Assembly (NCBI GenBank): GCA_051294375.1
Contig: CM119263.1
Location: 18,128,628 to 18,192,627 of the forward strand
Direction: 5' to 3'
DNA: 64,000 nucleotides
Origin: Paraspadella gotoi
Taxonomy: Eukaryota; Chaetognatha
This document shows, one piece after another, positions 24,763 through 38,325 of this stretch (its first letter is position 1; each line of letters opens with the position of its first letter). A program made the position numbers and the translations under genes. The notes under the pieces were generated by a model. That model saw only the letters and a program-made list of their open reading frames with translations. It did not search any database and was not told the origin of the DNA.

Positions 24763-26016
24763 GTAAGTAGTATTCATTTTGGAAAGTCTCGTTTTACATT
24801 TTTAGAAAAAAACTGTCTTCATTTTAAGTTGTATAAAATAAGGCAAACATACTGTACGTATTGCTGTACGTAATGCTGTTAAAAAGATTTAGGTTCGCCA
24901 TTACAATTGACAAAGCAAAGAAAAACCAGTGAAAAATTATGCCCAAAAATATTCCCTTGCTAATTGGGGGCACTGTGGGCTCTGTATGCCCTTGGGGCAG
25001 GGCAAAGCCAATAAACCTTAACCTCTGACACGGAGGTAAGGCCGCTTGTATGAGCTAGTGAGCGATCTCGCTCAAAAGCTCGAGTGAAAAATTGCGGATT
25101 AACGATCATCCGCGCTTCTCGTTGATTATCCATTTTTATGCGAAGTCGCGCTTTCCTCCTTTTATTATCATTTTTTTCAAACCGTCGAGAAAAAAAAAAT
25201 GCCGGGTTTAAAATAATCCACCGCGATCGCTTATAGATGATTTAAATTAGATTAATTTGTTCACGTTTTCCGTTTATAAATACATTTTTTTTTAGTCGAC
25301 GTCGTTGTTGTACACGTTGGTGGGCGTGGGGGGTCAAGGCAATTATCGACCGAGTGACGTTTATTAACTTTGGTATTTCGCGAGGAAAAATAAGCGAAGA
25401 GGAAGAAGAAGAAGAGGAAAAGAAAGGAGGCGGAGGAGGAAAAGAAGAAGAAGAAGAGAAGGGAGGCGCGTGAGAGGAGAAACTGGTTGGAGAAGAAAGA
25501 ATAAAAGGAAAAAGAAAAGGGGGATGAAATACCAAGAAATAAAAAATAAGGAGGAAAAACTATTTTGAGGAAAGTACTACTTGAAATAAGGAACCAAGTA
25601 ATTTTTCAATTTCTATATGAAATATGTACATATAAATATACCTAAATATAAACAAAAAAAAAGAAAAAAAAAGAGTTATAAAAATGGATGGAGGAATTGA
25701 GGAAGACGGAAAAGAGTAGAGACCAAAAAAAATTAGTACAAGAAAACAAGAATAAAAATTATGACATAATAGAGTAGAGCTAAGGAAGAAGAACTATATA
25801 TATTATATATATATACATTATATAATTGAGAAGGTGAGAAAAGGGATTTGGATGAGCGCGGAATAAGCAAAGATGACGACGAGGAAGAGGAGGATGAGAT
25901 TAAGAAATATGGACGAGAGGCCGAGCGGGGCGAGTCGAGGAAGGAAAAGAAAACACGGGCGACGATGAAGCAGGAAGACGAGGAAAAAAGAGAGGATTAA
26001 GAGGAGGAACCGGAGG

Positions 26017-26017
<1 letters not shown>

Positions 26018-26110
<93 letters not shown>

Positions 26111-26182
26111 ACACATTGGGGGAAAAAGAATGGAGTGGAAGTAGAACCTCGAGAGAGAGAGAAGAGAGAGAGAGAGAGAGGT
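26018..26182. repeat. (GA)n microsatellites
   Basis: A long GA run at 26018-26106 and a shorter one at 26151-26182. Confidence 0.95.
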
Positions 26183-26255
26183 AAGAGGAGGAGGAGGAGA
26201 AGGAGGAAAGCGCGTGGTCGCGCGAAGAAGGTGGATTTCGTTGTTGACGTTTGGA

Positions 26256-27067
26256 ATGGAAACTTCGGCTTCGGAAGATGCGAAAATATCGGGTAAGGTT
26301 TCGGGGGCTCGATAGTGGGATACATTGTTCGGTTACTTTGCGAGAGAAATCCGCGTGGGCGGGAGATCGTGGGAGGGCGATGGATGGGAGAAAGTTTATG
26401 AAAGGTCGACCGGTGATGGAGAAAGATGAGGAGATCATCCGATCTCTTTACAAGAGGAGATAAGTCGATCGCCTCGACCATTGAGGACACAATCTGGAAC
26501 GAAAAGGAGGCTTGACGGGGTCAACGAACTCAATCGTCTTTCGATTGCTGCTGGTGAAACATTTAACGTTTTGATACATAATTTAAAAAAAATAATCAAA
26601 ATGATAATTCATGTCTTCACTTCACTTCATTCTTGGATAGACCGACAGACGGATAAAACAGACAAATAACAGAGTACAGACAAAATTGAGAGCGATCGAA
26701 ATGAAAGTTTGAAAATAATCATCCGTTGTAATTCGTTTCGTCGAAACTATTAAAGTTTAAAAACGAATAAAAATCATAACAAAACCTTAAAACTAAAAAA
26801 AAATATTAATCTGCTCAGCTTCAAACACTCCACAAACCGTTATACCATCGATCAAACGCGCAAGTAACCCAAATCTTTGGCTCAGCGACAGCAATGTTCG
26901 ACGGATGGTCGACGATGACGTCAGTGATGACGACGACGAAAAACGACGACGACAACGACGACAACGACGACGACGACGTATGGATTAATGAGGAGGCGAA
27001 GCCGAAGTTCGATGGATCATCGACGCGAATGGAAACCGATCAAGTTGAACTTAAGGGTCGGGGGTAG
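26256..27067 (+). CDS. hypothetical two-exon gene, acidic 72-residue product
   Basis: Exon 26256-26292 (METSASEDAKIS plus one base) ends in a strong GTAAGG donor. An exon starting at 26886 after TTTGGCTCAG restores the phase and runs to a TAG at 27067, giving 72 residues with an Asp/Asn-rich stretch encoded by a GAC microsatellite. The phase match and donor are the only support. The second exon could instead end at an internal GTATGG donor. I do not recognise the product. Confidence 0.25.
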
Positions 27068-29129
27068 ATCTGAACAAGAAGGCGAGAATATGAGCAAAGA
27101 AAATTGGGTTCGAATTTTGGCGAGGATGGGCCCCATGTCCCCAAAACCAGAATTAGAAATCCTTTGCCTCTCGCGCGAATTCGATGCATCGAAAGTCTTC
27201 CCGCGCGGAAGAGTCATTTTTCACCCGAGAATCTTCTCCGTCAATGATGGAGATGTTGGAGTGACTCCTTTGCCATTCGAATGGCATTCACTGCCATTCA
27301 AAGATAAAAAAAAAGATGTCCCATTGTGTAAGTTTACGATTCGGAGATGTATTTGTCACCTTGTCGTGAGGCTGATCTTGGCTTCGAAAGCAATTCATTT
27401 CATTTGTACAAAAAATATGACCGTCTCAATGTTTAACCTTTTTTTTTTCATTGCCACGCAACGTCGTCATCGTGGTCGAGGGGATGTGCCCAATTTGGTC
27501 ATGAGGAAACGGCGTGACTTGGACACGAGATGACTTTATGAAAAGAAATTCAGATTTATTAGTTTTTTATTTTTGACCTTTTCAAATAATTATTTAACAA
27601 CGTTCGTTGCTTGAAAACTAAAGCCCCTTTTCTTTGTTTTTATTTCGTTGTTGTGATTTTTTTTATTATTCACTGTGTCGGAAGTTCTATTAGGAAAAAA
27701 AACAGGAAAAAAACCCGAATATTCAACGTTGGATTAAAAAAAAAAAAAGGAATGAAAAATTGTCTCATGCGTGGGCAATTTTCTCGGCTCCTCTCCGGAT
27801 GACCGCAACTTGATACGCCACGAGAGACTAGTAAATAGGAGGATTATCTTACTAACGAGTAAAACCTAATTAGTAATTACTTCAAGCGTTGAAGGATTAC
27901 TACAACGCTTTATGACTACGATTAAGCGCAGCTTGAACAGTAAAATAAAATAAAAAACAAATACAAATAAAGTTTTTGAAACCAATCAATTAAATTGCAA
28001 CTGAAGCGACTCATTCCGGCTATTATTATTTAACTGTAAAGTTATTAGGTCCCGATTTCTTCTTGGTCCTTCTTCGCCGTCATCCTCGTCATCGCCATCA
28101 TCGCCCACGCTGACGACGTTATGGTAATGAGTTCCATCTCCGTGGTTCCGAGAGGCGGCGTCGTCTCATTTCCGTTGGACTACCGACGAGACTCTTATCA
28201 CCTTCGTTGCTGCATACGTTATCTTTTACAATTCTCGGATTTTCTGGGTAAGGTTGCCCGACTTACTTACCTAAACTTAACATTCCTTAAGTTTCGGAGA
28301 AGAGTTTAGTTCAGTGAGATATCAGCTTTTATTTCTCGCAATTTTTATCTTCAAAGCAATTTTACATCACCATTTTTATTGTTTCTTCTTTTTCTCCGAA
28401 GCATTTACATTTTCTGCTGCAAAAGTCAAAACTGCCGCAGAAACAATCGCGACGTAATCTTTTCGTCAAATGACCGAGAAATATCGTCTCTGTCTCAAAG
28501 ATTCTGGTGGTGATTTCTGCTCCTGATTGGAACGATAAAAAGATATGGTGAGGCAATAAAGCGGAAGTGTGACAAAGAGTGATTTAAAAAGAGTTTGGAA
28601 TATGGAACCGTGGACAAGAGTGACTAAAGGAAGATTCAAATAAAGAATAATGAAAAAAGTTTGTATACTAAAATTAGGAAGGCGTGTTCTATAGCTAAAA
28701 GATAGCAATAAATAAGTTAGGTTGCCCTTGACTATGGACACCTGACAGTGGACACTGGACACTGGACAGGCTACGGTGGGTTGTGGCTTCCTTCCCTCTC
28801 ACAAGATAATAACGTAGCAGGACCCTGCAAACTTTCAATCAAGACTCTCTCACATTATAATAATTCTATTAACTGTTTCAATTGTATATCTCCTTACGGA
28901 TAAAAAATGTAGAGGTTAAAAAAATTTACGAAGCGCATTAAATTTTCGCCATCTTAAAAAAAGTAACGTCCTTACGGGGAGAAAGCCCCGTCCCATTCTT
29001 AAACCCTCCCGTCCATTTTCTCACCCACCAACCTCACCACCTCCACTCCCTTCCATTCTCACTTCCGGTCGGCCTTGGCGCGATGCAAAACTACGGGGTG
29101 AAGAAACGAGGTCGTACCTGGGAGGGCTG

Positions 29130-29139
29130 AGAGAGAGAG

Positions 29140-29220
<81 letters not shown>
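29130..29220. repeat. (GA)n microsatellite
   Basis: About 90 bp of GA repeat. Confidence 0.95.
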
Positions 29221-29544
29221 AAAGGGTCGAGTCTTGGAGAGGCGAGTGAAAAATGTTTTCAAGATGAGGTTGAAAAGTCTATCCAGCGAGGCCGTGTCAT
29301 GCGTTGAGTCAGACGACCGTGTCAAGCGAAAAAATAAAGCGAGGTTGGTGCGTCAAGTCTTCCGGTCAATACATTGCGTAATTCGTATCCTTTGTCAGGT
29401 TCTTTCGTATTTTATAGTTTTATATTTATTAATGAATTTCAGACCATGCTCTCAAAACTAAATCGCGTCGGGAGATCCTTAAAAGAAAAAAAAATATTTC
29501 GGGATCAGACCGAGAGTAAATTGAGGTCGCTCGGCCTCGTTCGC

Positions 29545-29640
29545 CGCGTCACGTGACCGGAAGTGAATCGGCGTCGTCCCGTCACGTGGGGTCGTGACGC
29601 TCGAAGTGACGTCATCGCTTTGTCGCGCGCGACCTCGTCC
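29545..29640. promoter_or_regulatory. promoter-like cluster: E-box, ETS, CRE
   Basis: Two CACGTG E-boxes (29550-29555, 29583-29588), CCGGAAGTG (29557-29565, ETS-type) and a full TGACGTCA CRE (29607-29614) lie within 65 bp in a CpG-rich patch. Such combinations are typical of housekeeping promoters. No gene could be attached on either side. Confidence 0.4.
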
Positions 29641-30100
29641 CGTTTCGGGTAGTGGGAATATCGAAGCATAATGTTTTGCCGTTATTGTTATTTCGAGGAG
29701 AGAATTCATTTCTCTTCGGATTTTTTTTTAAAAAAAAGTCTCTTCGCGCACCGACAGTTGGTCATTAATTTTTATCCTATGTAACTCCGTCGTTGCTTTC
29801 TGTTGCTAATTAAGTAAACGAGTATAAAGATTGTAGTAATAGATAATTTGGAAACTAAAGGAATTGCGCGGGGAAATTTGTCGACAAGAGAAGAGAAGAA
29901 AATAACTGATAAGAGAAGATGGAGGTGAAGGGCGGATGCGGGGAAAAATTCGTCGAAGCGGAAAGAAGAGAAAAGAGTCACTTAACGAGTCACTTAAATT
30001 GTCAATTGAAAGAAATCGATGGACGATGAAAGATAAAAGAAAATCAACTTTAAACAAAAATCTCTTTTTAAAAAAAAAATTTGGAAATCATGCTTTCGCT

Positions 30101-30107
30101 TTCTCTC

Positions 30108-30200
<93 letters not shown>
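30101..30200. repeat. (CT)n microsatellite
   Basis: About 100 bp, almost pure. Confidence 0.95.
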
Positions 30201-30204
<4 letters not shown>

Positions 30205-31751
30205 TCCCTCCCTTGTTTCCTATTTTTCTCCGGTGGCAGACTTTTTTCCTCGCCTTGTGAATGTGAGGGACCAAACATTTGAGCACGTAGAAACCGCACG
30301 CGACGACCGGAGAAGACGACGACGACGACGACGACAATAAAAGTGACGACACGCCCGGCGACGACGAGCCATATGGAAAGAAAAACACGGAATCAAAAGA
30401 GAGGGCAGCTGTTGGAAGAATCTGAACACTTCGGTTTTTTGCGATGGCTAAGGCCAGCTTAATATAAAATCTCTTTCGTTTATGTATTAATTGAATTTCT
30501 ATATTATTTTGATATTTGGTTTAATTCAGTTGACTTTGTTGTAGTTTGAATTCAGTTGGTTCTAGTATACTCAGTCTATTTTGAAGGATTACACGGGAAA
30601 AAACACCGTAAGTGATAAAGAAGAGCGAAAGCGATTTTAATTTTTATCTGAGAAAAAAATTAACATTATAATTATAAAAACATTGTCTTTCCAAAGGGAA
30701 TCCCTAAAATCCATCCCGTTTTATGAGGTTTTTAATTAATTAATTATTTATATTCAGTACGTAATATTATATGTAGTTATCAAGAAGTACTTAACTACTT
30801 ATAGTTGTGATCAATTGAAATAATCACAATACTCATACAAAGACGCTAAACAAAAGTCGTGCGGTTATAGAAATTCAGTTTTCGAGCCACGAGCGTCGTA
30901 CCAAGTCGGTCCTCTAGAAAAAAGAGGCAGTTTTATTTTTGACAATAAAAGTAAATATAATTAAAAACGTATCCAGGACAAAATTCTGAATAACCCAGTC
31001 GTCAAAAACGTAACTTGGGCAGAATTAATGACGACGAAGCAATTTTTTTTATTAATACTCCCGACTCCTTAGACCCTAGTGACGGATTACAGATCCACTG
31101 TTCTAAAAGTAGCAATTTAACAGGCAGTAAATTGTCCTCCCAGTCGTCAATGTAGTCATACATATAATCATTACTTAATAGTATTCGATTATGAAGAATA
31201 GTGCTTAAATACCACTTGTTTTGCAACGAGTCAAGGAGTTGGAAAGGTTTCTATCTACCGTCGCTTTAAAACACTAACTCAGTTTAAACAAAAGTAGCTT
31301 TACTTTAGCTTTACTTGGAAACATTCACCCTCCCTATTCGCTCTCGTTGGTTTAAAGTAAAATAAGTATTATAACTTATTAAATTACTATATAAGGTTGA
31401 ATCCCCGACAATTAAAAAGATATAAAGACTTAAGAATTATGTGACAGTGCGAGTGGTCAGGTGTAAGCAGGAAAGCGTTTGAAAGCTTACTAATCAAAAA
31501 TAGATTTATAATTTCCATACACATATATCGTTTTTAATACCTGCCAGTTATTTTTTTCCTTTTCTCGCCTCAACCTCGGCACGACGCCTCCTTTATATTC
31601 ACCGCCCTCAAGAAATGTGACCGTGAGAAAAATGGGACGCCAAATTTGTCATGCGAAAGTGAAGAATAATGACGATAATGCAAAAAATAGAGAGAGAAAA
31701 AAAAAAACTGAGAAAGAGATGTTAGAGAAAGGGAGAAAGGGAGAATATAAA

Positions 31752-31978
31752 ATTAAATGAATGGATAATTTTTATATTGGTTGTACCAATTTTATAAAAT
31801 TCAGCTCCTTGTATTTTGATGCAAGTGCGGAGTACAATAATTATTCTCCGATCTAATACTTAAGGGAGTTGTCTTTTCATACAATTGAAACATTCTTTGA
31901 AATATTATACCACTTCAAGATAGCTGATTTATTAAATGAATGGATAATTTTTATATTGGTTGTACCAATTTCATAATA
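31752..31978. repeat. pair of about 48-bp direct repeats
   Basis: Positions 31752-31799 and 31930-31978 both read ATTAAATGAATGGATAA followed by TTTTTATATTGGTTGTACCAA. They lie about 178 bp apart in AT-rich DNA. They could be remnants of a transposon or a local duplication. Confidence 0.6.
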
Positions 31979-32032
31979 AAAATAACTGCCAAAAAAATTG
32001 AATACTTTTTTCAGATATAATCTATTAAAATT

Positions 32033-32180
32033 TGCAAATTACTTGTTTTACTATTTTTATTTTTATATATATTATATGAAGCGATTTACTATTTAATCTA
32101 TATTCTTAAATATATATGTATTCGCTTTTCTTAAAATTTTTTTACTTATCATTATATCTAATAACTCATCTAATAACTCA
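32033..32180. repeat. AT-rich dispersed repeat, copy 2
   Basis: Second copy of the AT-rich sequence at 13783-13925, same orientation. The end motif TCTAATAACTCAT is duplicated here. Confidence 0.6.
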
Positions 32181-32890
32181 TTAATGAATTATTATTATGT
32201 ATAATATTATTTAATAGCATAATATTTTACTTAACATAACATAACTTACTTTTTTTTGTCTTAGTTTTTGTCTAAAACTGCGTAACCGGTTTGTTTTTCC
32301 TTTGAGAAACTGGTTTGTTATAAAGGAGGCCTTTGTTCAAAGTACATAATTTAGAGCTTTAATATTTCATGATTTACTTGTAAAAATAAAAAAGCTTTTG
32401 TTGCTTAAGAAAAATTGGAAAGAGCAATGTTTCGGTTTCGCGCCTTCAGTAAAGACGATGAAAGGTATGAAGATATTTGTAAAATTAAAACAATGTTTTT
32501 GCAACGGCCGTGTTGCCTGCGATGCCTAACGGTAAGGGGCATCTCACGTTTGGCTTTGGGTGTTTCGCTTCCGACCTTCAGTGACAACACTTGTCACTGG
32601 CGCGGTTACCCAAGGACGTTCTCGCTTCGCAAACGAAGAGGGCAGTCGTAAGGACTGTGGATGGAACGTAACGCTTGGGATGGTGCGTTCCCCCTCTGGC
32701 CGAAAGAAGCTGGATGTGAGGCGGTGTGAAAATACCGCCACTGAAAATGTTTCAAATCTTAAACTACATCTAACATGTAACATCTACGTATCTAATGTCA
32801 TTAATGTGAAGTTTATCGTTGATAAATTTTTTTTGTTATTGTTGTACGTAACTAGGATTCCTTAGGCCGTGTTACGTTACCACTCTGGCA

Positions 32891-35800
32891 ATGATCAAAA
32901 TCAGAAGGAAAATACTGTTCCTTCAGCTTATGATCTTGGCTGTTTTGTTGACCTCCACAATCTACGTCAACCGTTCACCGCTAACAACGGACTTCACTAA
33001 ATCATGTAGGTGTAGTGACATGCGATTCCGCCCACGATTAAACATAAAATTGTAAATTGTATTATAAATCGCCGTTAAAAAATGAATTAGTTTAAAAATA
33101 TGACAATTTTTTATTCAAGAACAACATACTAAAATAAATGAGGCTTTCTCAAACAAAAATACTAATAATCAGTAAATAAGTGACGAAAGCCCCTTTTACA
33201 TTTTCAACAAAAAGCGGATGAAGCGATCTGGCGGCTCCCTGACTCAGTTTTGTCCGAAACCGAATTCACCGGAAACAAAATTCGAATTTTCCCGCCAAAT
33301 CGTCTTCTCTTTTCCGAAGAGAGTTTACGACGAAGACCCTGCGCCGGGAATCAGAAATTCACGCGGGAGAATTTCGAGAAGTCCGGCAGGTTGGTCTGAA
33401 GGAAACGCGTGGGCGTCTCGTTGACACTCGTATATTGAACTCGTAAACAATTTTATCTTTACAAATACAGCGCAAAATAAAATAAAATAAAATCGGATCA
33501 AATGTTTCTCTCTTTTTCTCTCTCTTTATCTCAGATAGTGTCTGTCTCTCTCTGTTTTCCTTCATTCCATTCCCGTCGTCTCTTTTCCCGCGCTTTAGAT
33601 TCAAAGGCTGTGGCGACAATTGGGCGGTGACGACTACGACTTCGTCTCCTCCGAGCGAAGCCGTCAGACGGTTTCTCTTCGCCCCCGATTGGTGCGTCGT
33701 TGTCGTCGCTGACGGTGGAGCTTCTCAGGTATACCATTTTCAAACAAAAAAAAAAAAAAATAAAAAGATTCTAAATTAGTAGTTGGAAAACTTCTTCGTA
33801 ACTATATTTATTGTATAATCTCTAAAATATGCAGCGAAGATGATTAGCATTAGAAAAAAAATTTTGAATTATACTGAATCACGATTTTTACAACACCAGT
33901 TTTTTGACAATTCGAAGGTTTATGTGCATCCACATTCCACAAGCTTTTTAATATTCAATTACTTTTCCCAGGATTATCATTTCGAATCAACTTGGGGTGA
34001 AAACATCGTGTTCCTTTCTGACGCGGCGCAAAGGTCAATGAAAAACGATTTCGTAGACGCGTTGCCATGGAAAAGCTTGGGAAGAAAAAACGTGGGTTTT
34101 TTATACGCGGTGGCGCGCGGGGCCAAAGTCATTTGGGACTTTGACGACGACAATATGTTAAAATTTTGGATGGACGGGGCTTCTCCTGACCCGCATTTGG
34201 ATATCAGGACTTACGCTCGCGATCCGGAAAGTATGTTTCATTCGCCTTGCTTCGTCTTTTTTATTACATTTCTACCTTTCAGTGAAATTAAACTTATAAG
34301 TAGTATTAATAATAAGTAATGCTAATTATTTAATCTTGTTTAATTCATCAACGTTCAAAATTCCAAATTTTTTTAAAGAGTACGGAATCGTCGAACCTGT
34401 TTATCGTGAAGAAGTACTGGCTTATAATCCATATCCGGTTCTGGGGGGACCCGACTTTCCGACCTGGCCAAGGGGCTTTCCTCCAAGCCTTATTCTAAAA
34501 GATTCAACTCATAATCTCAAACTCAAACTAACAGACGAAGAAAATTCAGTAAAATTTGGCGTATTGCAATCTCTGGCTGATCTGCAACCAGATTTTGATG
34601 CCATTTACGGACTAAAAAAGGAAACCCAGGCCAATTTTATACGACTTGATAAAGCTGTCGCCCCTCCGTTACGAGGTTTGCCTATTGTCTTGTCTTAGTC
34701 ATTTGTAATCGAATTTAGAGAGTAGGCGAAAATCTTTCTTTAAAAAAAATTCAACGTTTTTCTAATAGAGATTTCCGTTCAAATCTGACTACCAATCTTA
34801 TAAGATGAACATGTTGATGGAATTTTGATAGGTTTCTTAAGATTTTTCAACAACGCAAAGTCCAATTAAAGTGAAACTCGAGAATTACAATATTCACATC
34901 ATTCCTCATCTAACGATATAAAAATATATGAAAAAAACCGCTTACTTCTTTCGGAATAATTTTCTTGTATTAAAAGGCTAAAGGCTAAAATTGATTTTCT
35001 CTGTGTAGGTAAAAGTTTATTTATATTAAATAGCTTAATACAAAAATTAAAATGATTCATATATAAAAACCCATAGAGGCTATATTACGTATAAATAATA
35101 TTATCATAATAAATGATTGTTTTCGTAAAGTTGAGAAGGCCAGATTTTCGTTTACATCCTTATTTTCATTTAAACCTCACACCTGTGTTTTTAATCACTT
35201 TACCGAACAATAGCTCATTCGAATCACAAAAAGCCATATTTTTCATATATATATTTTTTTCCCGTGATTTTGATGTTAAAGGGGTTAAAAGTTGGGCAAA
35301 AGTTTTTGTTGACTTATTCATTTTCCAAGAAGTCCATAAAGTATACAAGTTGTAATTTTTGTTTTCTGTTTCTTAAACTGCTTCAGGCCCCGAATACACC
35401 CAAAAATGGATGCCCATCTTTCGAGTCCCACCAAAATCCGTGACGCCCTACAACGCCCAAGCCACTCTTCACTTTTACGATGCCTTTTGGGCCTTGTATC
35501 TGCCAGTAACCGTGAAGAGTCGCGTTTCCGACATTTGGAGATCCTATGCTGCCCAGGCGCTCTTTCCCAGGGCCGGCCTGTCACTGGGATTCCTCCCGCG
35601 ACCTCTGGTTGTCAGAAATCGAAATCCATTCTCCTACTTGGGGGATCTCGAGGCGGAGCAGCCGTTGTACACGAAGGGAACCGCGCTCGTCGAACACATC
35701 GTTCGAAATTACCTCCGTGTTTCGAGGAAACGCGAAACCTTCGTAAGCGCGATCGAGTCAATATGGGTGGATCTTTACGAACGCGGCTTCGTGAAGATCG

Positions 35801-37221
35801 AGGATGTTTTTCTGATTCAAAAGTGGATCAAGACGCTTCTCGTTATTGGCTATCGTTTCCCCGACGAAGACGACCAAGGCTTCTGCGGCGAGCGAGATGA
35901 GAACGTGAAAGAGCGAATCGTCTCCAGCGGAACAACGATGGCGATCGAAACCGCTTCGTATCTCAGGACGGAAACGGTTTCCCGCCATCGGAAAGTCACA
36001 TTGGGATTTGCCGACGTCCATCCCGGATCCCGAACCGACTTGACCGCTACGATGTCCGCGATGGGCAACGACGTGCTCCTCCTAGGATCCCGCGGAGAAT
36101 TCAAGAATTACCCGCACGTCAACAAGTTTCCCGGCGTGTCCTTTCTGCGGGAATTGTCGCCGGTAATGAAACGGTACACGGCCCTTAATGATCAGCACCG
36201 ACCCGATTGGATCGGTAAAAATTACAACTTTTACAAAAACAACGCCGCGGTGAAGAATGTCGACGCTTTCATTTGCTCCGTACCATCCGCGATGTGCCTT
36301 TTGTGGGGTCCCTTCGATCGTTCCATAGTTATCTTGGCGGGGCTTCGTTACAACGTCGCTCGATGCACCCCCGACGCTTGGAAATCATTTGATGAACGAC
36401 TGAAAATCTGGTCCGCGAATCGACGAAATGTCATCGGAGCCACCAATCGCTACGACTTGGAGTATATGCGATACTACACTGGCATAGACCCTTTGTTGGT
36501 GCCGACTCATGGCGGCTACCATCTGAAAAACCTCAAAACTCGGGAGATCAACGACCAAGTATTGATCTTCACTTTCCATCGTCGAACGAGTTCTTTCATT
36601 GAACGCGTGGAATCTTACTTGAGACCGGAAATCAACAGTAGACAAGTGAGGGATTCCCACTGGACGAGGGACTTCGAACTCGAGAATCTCTCCGGGTGCA
36701 GAGCCATCGTTTATTTGCCCTACTCGGTATTTTCCTATCGAATCTCCGAGATCTACGCCGCCGGAGTTCCGCTCTTCGTCCCGTCGCCAAAATTTTACTT
36801 GAATCATTTGTTCGTGGAGCCGGTCGGGAAACGGAAGACCGTCGGCATGGGATGCGACAGAACTGTGATCAGTTATCCGTACTGCAGGAACCCGGCGGGT
36901 CTCAAAACGATCAGCGGGCCGAGCTCGAAAGGCGGCCAAAGCCATCACCCGTACAGTCCGAACGTGGAGATGGCGGAGGACTCCGAAGCGGAGATGTACT
37001 GGTTGCAGTTCGCCGACTGGTACGAGATGCCGTACGTGCAAATCTACGAGGATTTGGAACATTTGAAGAAGTCGATCCTCGAGGCGGACTTTGACGAGAT
37101 TCGTCGAGGGATGAAACGCGGGATGGAGATGAAGGAATTGGAGGTGAAAAAAAAGTGGAACGAGATTTCGAATAGGATTTGGGAAGGGAAGAAGAAGAGA
37201 AGAGAGTCAAGGGGAAATTAA
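32891..37221 (+). CDS. DUF288/STELLO-family glycosyltransferase-like protein, complete, 5 exons
   Basis: Exons 32891-33009, 33599-33728, 33972-34230, 34379-34675 and 35387-37221 join through GT-AG introns with matching phases to 879 residues plus stop. Residues 1-7 are basic and 8-26 hydrophobic (LFLQLMILAVLLTSTIYV), a type II signal anchor that places the rest in the Golgi or secretory lumen. The first luminal block (DNWAVTTTT, SEAVRR, WCVVVVAD) matches the start of the family domain. The core RKNVGFLYAVARGAK then DFDDDN (139-144) carries the acidic DDD typical of metal-binding glycosyltransferases. Later landmarks are NPYPVLG, WPRGFP, APPLRG, PYNAQATLH, FWALYLPVTVKSRVSDIWR and SYAAQALF. Plant STELLO proteins are Golgi glycosyltransferase-like partners of cellulose synthase; the role of animal members is not established. 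The long C-terminal half sits in one exon. The neighbouring (CT)n and the gap at 37378 lie outside the gene. Confidence 0.93.
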
Positions 37222-37377
37222 ATCAGGACTTTTGATTTTTTAGGGTGAGAACGTGGACTAAAAGTTGGGTTTAAAAATGCACTCATTGAAAATTACTCCG
37301 TTTGATCTAAAAAAGAGTTTTTTTTTCCCTTTGTTGATTTACTTGGGTGAGTTCGTTGTTTTGTTTCGTTTTTTTTT

Positions 37378-37402
37378 NNNNNNNNNNNNNNNNNNNNNNN
37401 NN
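37378..37402. other. assembly gap of 25 Ns
   Basis: Run of N after a T homopolymer. Confidence 1.
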
Positions 37403-37519
37403 ATTTTTTGATTAATATAAACTTTTTTCAAAAACAGACTTTATGGAGTTCGATGAATGATTACAAATATATAAAGATTATCTGTTTCTGGGAGAGGACG
37501 TAAATCTCTTCCTCTAATC

Positions 37520-37612
37520 ATCTCTCTTCTCTCTCTCTCTCTTCTCTCCTCTTCTCTCTCTCTCTATACCTCTCTCTCTTCTCTCTACTCTCTCTCTCTT
37601 TTCTCTCTCGCA
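37520..37612. repeat. (CT)n microsatellite
   Basis: Interrupted CT tract. Confidence 0.9.
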
Positions 37613-37813
37613 TATTGCGGTTGACCTCCTCGCTTTTCATTCACCTCTTATATGTTTTCCACTGTTGCCAACACAATGAATAGGACGTCAAAACCTGATA
37701 TGGCAGGCGAATATTTCGGGTACCTAACTGCCTCTACGTCATGTTCGACAAGCGTCTTGACGTCAAATCGCTCACTGGCGCGAAGGATCGGATCGAACGG
37801 GCGCCTACGAGGG

Positions 37814-37854
<41 letters not shown>

Positions 37855-37863
37855 TAAGAGGAG

Positions 37864-37895
<32 letters not shown>

Positions 37896-38105
37896 ATGAG
37901 GACGCAGAGACACCTTTTGGCAGAAAATATCAGTTCGTGCGCGAAGGGCGAAAGCAAACAAAAGAACATCCAGGTTGGCGCCTGTAATAAGACGCGACTG
38001 GAATGATGTTCAGTGCTAGTGAGAATCAACTTATGCAGTTTTCGGCGGTCTGTCGCCATATATTACCTATATAATAGGACAATGGACTGTAAGAAAGCAA
38101 TAATT

Positions 38106-38145
<40 letters not shown>

Positions 38146-38325
38146 CACCTTTTGCAGAAAATATCAGTTCGTGCGCGAAGGGCGAAAGCAAACAAAAGAA
38201 CATCAGTTGGCGCCTGTAGTAAGACGCGACTGGAATCGATGTTATCAGTCGCTTGTGGGACTCAATTATGCAGTTTTCGGTCGGTCTGTCAATATTACCT
38301 ATATAATAGGACAATGGACTTAAAA
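37814..38325. repeat. tandem duplication of GA tract plus about 190-bp unit
   Basis: (GA)n followed by CGCAGAGACACCTTTTG and unique sequence up to ATAATAGGACAATGGACT occurs at 37814-38088 and again at 38107-38320. The copies differ by small insertions and deletions. This is probably an assembly duplicate seeded by the microsatellite. Confidence 0.8.

Larger units (their letters stand above)
27068..32890. other. intergenic region upstream of the DUF288 gene
   Basis: Mostly AT-rich, with two microsatellites, one promoter-like patch (29.55 kb) and the repeats at 31.75-32.18 kb. The patch at 32500-32730 is GC-richer and may hold 5' UTR or promoter of the DUF288 gene. It includes a small perfect hairpin, CAGTGACAA/TTGTCACTG, at 32579-32599. 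Confidence 0.5.

Noticed and set aside
28046-28124. Hydrophobic exon-like stretch (SWSFFAVILVIAIIAHADD)
   Set aside because: It resembles a signal peptide between a possible acceptor and a GTAATG donor but has no start codon. It derives from a GTC/ATC-rich low-complexity sequence.
36385-37062. 225-codon open frame on the minus strand
   Set aside because: It is antisense to the well-supported last exon of the DUF288 gene and has no recognisable motif.
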